From: Modestobacter altitudinis
GTDB taxonomy: Bacteria; Actinomycetota; Actinomycetes; Mycobacteriales; Geodermatophilaceae
Direction of reading: 5' to 3'
Assembly: GCF_005930475.1 (NCBI RefSeq)
Contig: NZ_SJEW01000027.1
Coordinates: 1-57,956 of the forward strand
DNA: 57,956 bases
Part shown: piece by piece, positions 57,386-57,956 of the stretch
Layout of the letters: each line of letters opens with the position of its first letter
Position numbering within the stretch: the stretch's first letter is position 1
Program-made: the position numbers and the translations under genes
Notes under the pieces: model-generated
Databases searched by the model: none
Seen by the model: the letters and a program-made list of their open reading frames with translations, nothing else
What the model was told of the DNA's origin: nothing

Positions 57386-57589
57386 TCAGGCCTCGGTCGC
57401 GTCGTGCTCGTAGGCCCCGGCCGGGTCGGCGTCGTCGGACTGCACGGCCTGCCGCTCGAGCTCGGTGCGGTGCTCGAGCACCTCGTCGGACAGGTGCGGG
57501 TCCTTGGCGTGCTCGGTGCGGTCCCGGACCACCGGTTCCTCGGGGGCGATCACGTCGTCGAGCGTCGGTTCGTCGTGTGCGCTGGTCAT
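57386..57589 (-). CDS. Small acidic hypothetical protein
   Basis: A 67-residue, strongly acidic, hydrophilic protein (DEPTLDDVIAPEEPVVRDR, then EHAKDPHLSDEVLEHRTELE). Likely helical or disordered, with no known motif. ATG 57589 has GGGAGGGC before it, a good ribosome binding site that supports it as a real gene. Function unknown. Confidence 0.65.
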   Translation of the reverse strand: MTSAHDEPTLDDVIAPEEPVVRDRTEHAKDPHLSDEVLEHRTELERQAVQSDDADPAGAYEHDATEA

Positions 57590-57639
57590 GCCCTCCCGGT
57601 ATCCCGCAGTGGTGCCCCCGCAAACGGCGCCTGACCCGG

Positions 57640-57939
57640 TCAGCCCTGCTTCAGCTGCTCGGCCGGGAGCCACGCCTCCACCAGCACCGGGCCGTGGACC
57701 CCGACGACGGTGTAGGCGACCCGGCCGTGCCAGCCGTCCTCTCGGTGCCGCCACTCGACCAGCAGTCCCGGCCAGGTGCCCGGCGCGTCCGGCGGGTCGT
57801 GCACCCAGCAGTGCCGGCCGTGGCCCTGCCCGGCCGCCCGGCGGACCGGTGGTGGGTCCGGCGGTGGGGCGGGCGCGGCGGGCACCCCGGAACGGGCGGC
57901 GCGGTCGGCCAGCGACCTCCCGTGCTGCCCCCGGTTCAT
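57640..57939 (-). CDS. Hypothetical protein
   Basis: A 99-residue protein. The first half is Arg/Ala/Pro-rich and low-complexity. The second half, from HCWVHDPPDAPGTWPGLLVEW, looks like a small beta-rich domain with RHREDGWHGRVAYTVV and VLVEAWLPAEQL. The pattern is common in actinobacterial hypotheticals of unknown function. ATG 57939 is preferred; GTG 57951 would add four residues, and the window ends 17 bases beyond the ATG, so a longer upstream start cannot be excluded. Confidence 0.6.
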   Translation of the reverse strand: MNRGQHGRSLADRAARSGVPAAPAPPPDPPPVRRAAGQGHGRHCWVHDPPDAPGTWPGLLVEWRHREDGWHGRVAYTVVGVHGPVLVEAWLPAEQLKQG

Positions 57940-57956
57940 CCCGCCCGCCACCGCAC

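Overview
The window is extremely GC-rich, gene-dense DNA from a high-GC actinomycete. It carries BldD with a c-di-GMP-binding motif, an actinobacterial integration host factor (mIHF), a mycothiol-type arsenate reductase set, many GTG starts, overlapping GTGA/ATGA gene junctions and many apparently leaderless genes. The gene order (aro-efp-nusB-bldD-pyr-mihF-gmk-rpoZ-coaBC-metK-priA-def-fmt-rsmB-rpe-rib-his) is the conserved actinobacterial core. A member of Geodermatophilaceae (Blastococcus, Modestobacter, Geodermatophilus) or a close relative is my best guess, but this is inference from style and content, not from a marker gene. No rRNA, tRNA, CRISPR array, insertion sequence or phage gene was seen.

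Layout. 1-5487 (+): the tail of a prepilin peptidase, then the tightly overlapping operon aroC-aroK-aroB-aroQ-pepQ-efp-nusB (shikimate pathway plus translation/transcription factors). 5502-7628 (-): a methyltransferase and a cytochrome P450 lie between nusB and bldD. 7755-8297 (-): bldD. 8553-18759 (+): the complete de novo UMP operon pyrR-pyrB-pyrC-carA-carB-pyrK-pyrD-pyrF, headed by a classic PyrR-binding hairpin that covers the pyrR ribosome binding site. 19069-25112 (+): mihF, gmk, rpoZ, coaBC, metK and a helicase-motif-less priA. 25164-29917: two hypotheticals, def-fmt-rsmB and a STAS-like protein. 29962-35280 (+): rpe-ribD-ribE-ribBA-ribH-hisE-hisG, fused by 4-base overlaps.

35281-46088 is more variable: a tandem structured repeat running into an SSI-like lipoprotein, an AllH-family protein divergent from a PucR regulator, an NCS2 uracil/xanthine permease, an alkaline phosphatase with a recognisable PHO box, an SDR, a SRPBCC protein, an EamA transporter and a CodA-like amidohydrolase. 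46090-52642 is an arsenic island with two modules: (i) arsR / acr3-arsC-(deleted flavoprotein pseudogene)-arsC-arsC(Lys variant), and (ii) MFS-ArsO-like flavoprotein divergent from a second arsR whose cysteines sit in CC pairs. 52862-57939 holds a DUF998 membrane protein, a YnfA-family protein, an EVE-like protein, a stand-alone MurE-like ligase lacking the DNPR motif, an MFS transporter and two small hypotheticals.

The most interesting non-gene structure is a dispersed, same-orientation repeat directly after the stop codons of rpoZ, hisG and pucR. Its outer stem differs in sequence in every copy yet remains perfectly self-complementary.
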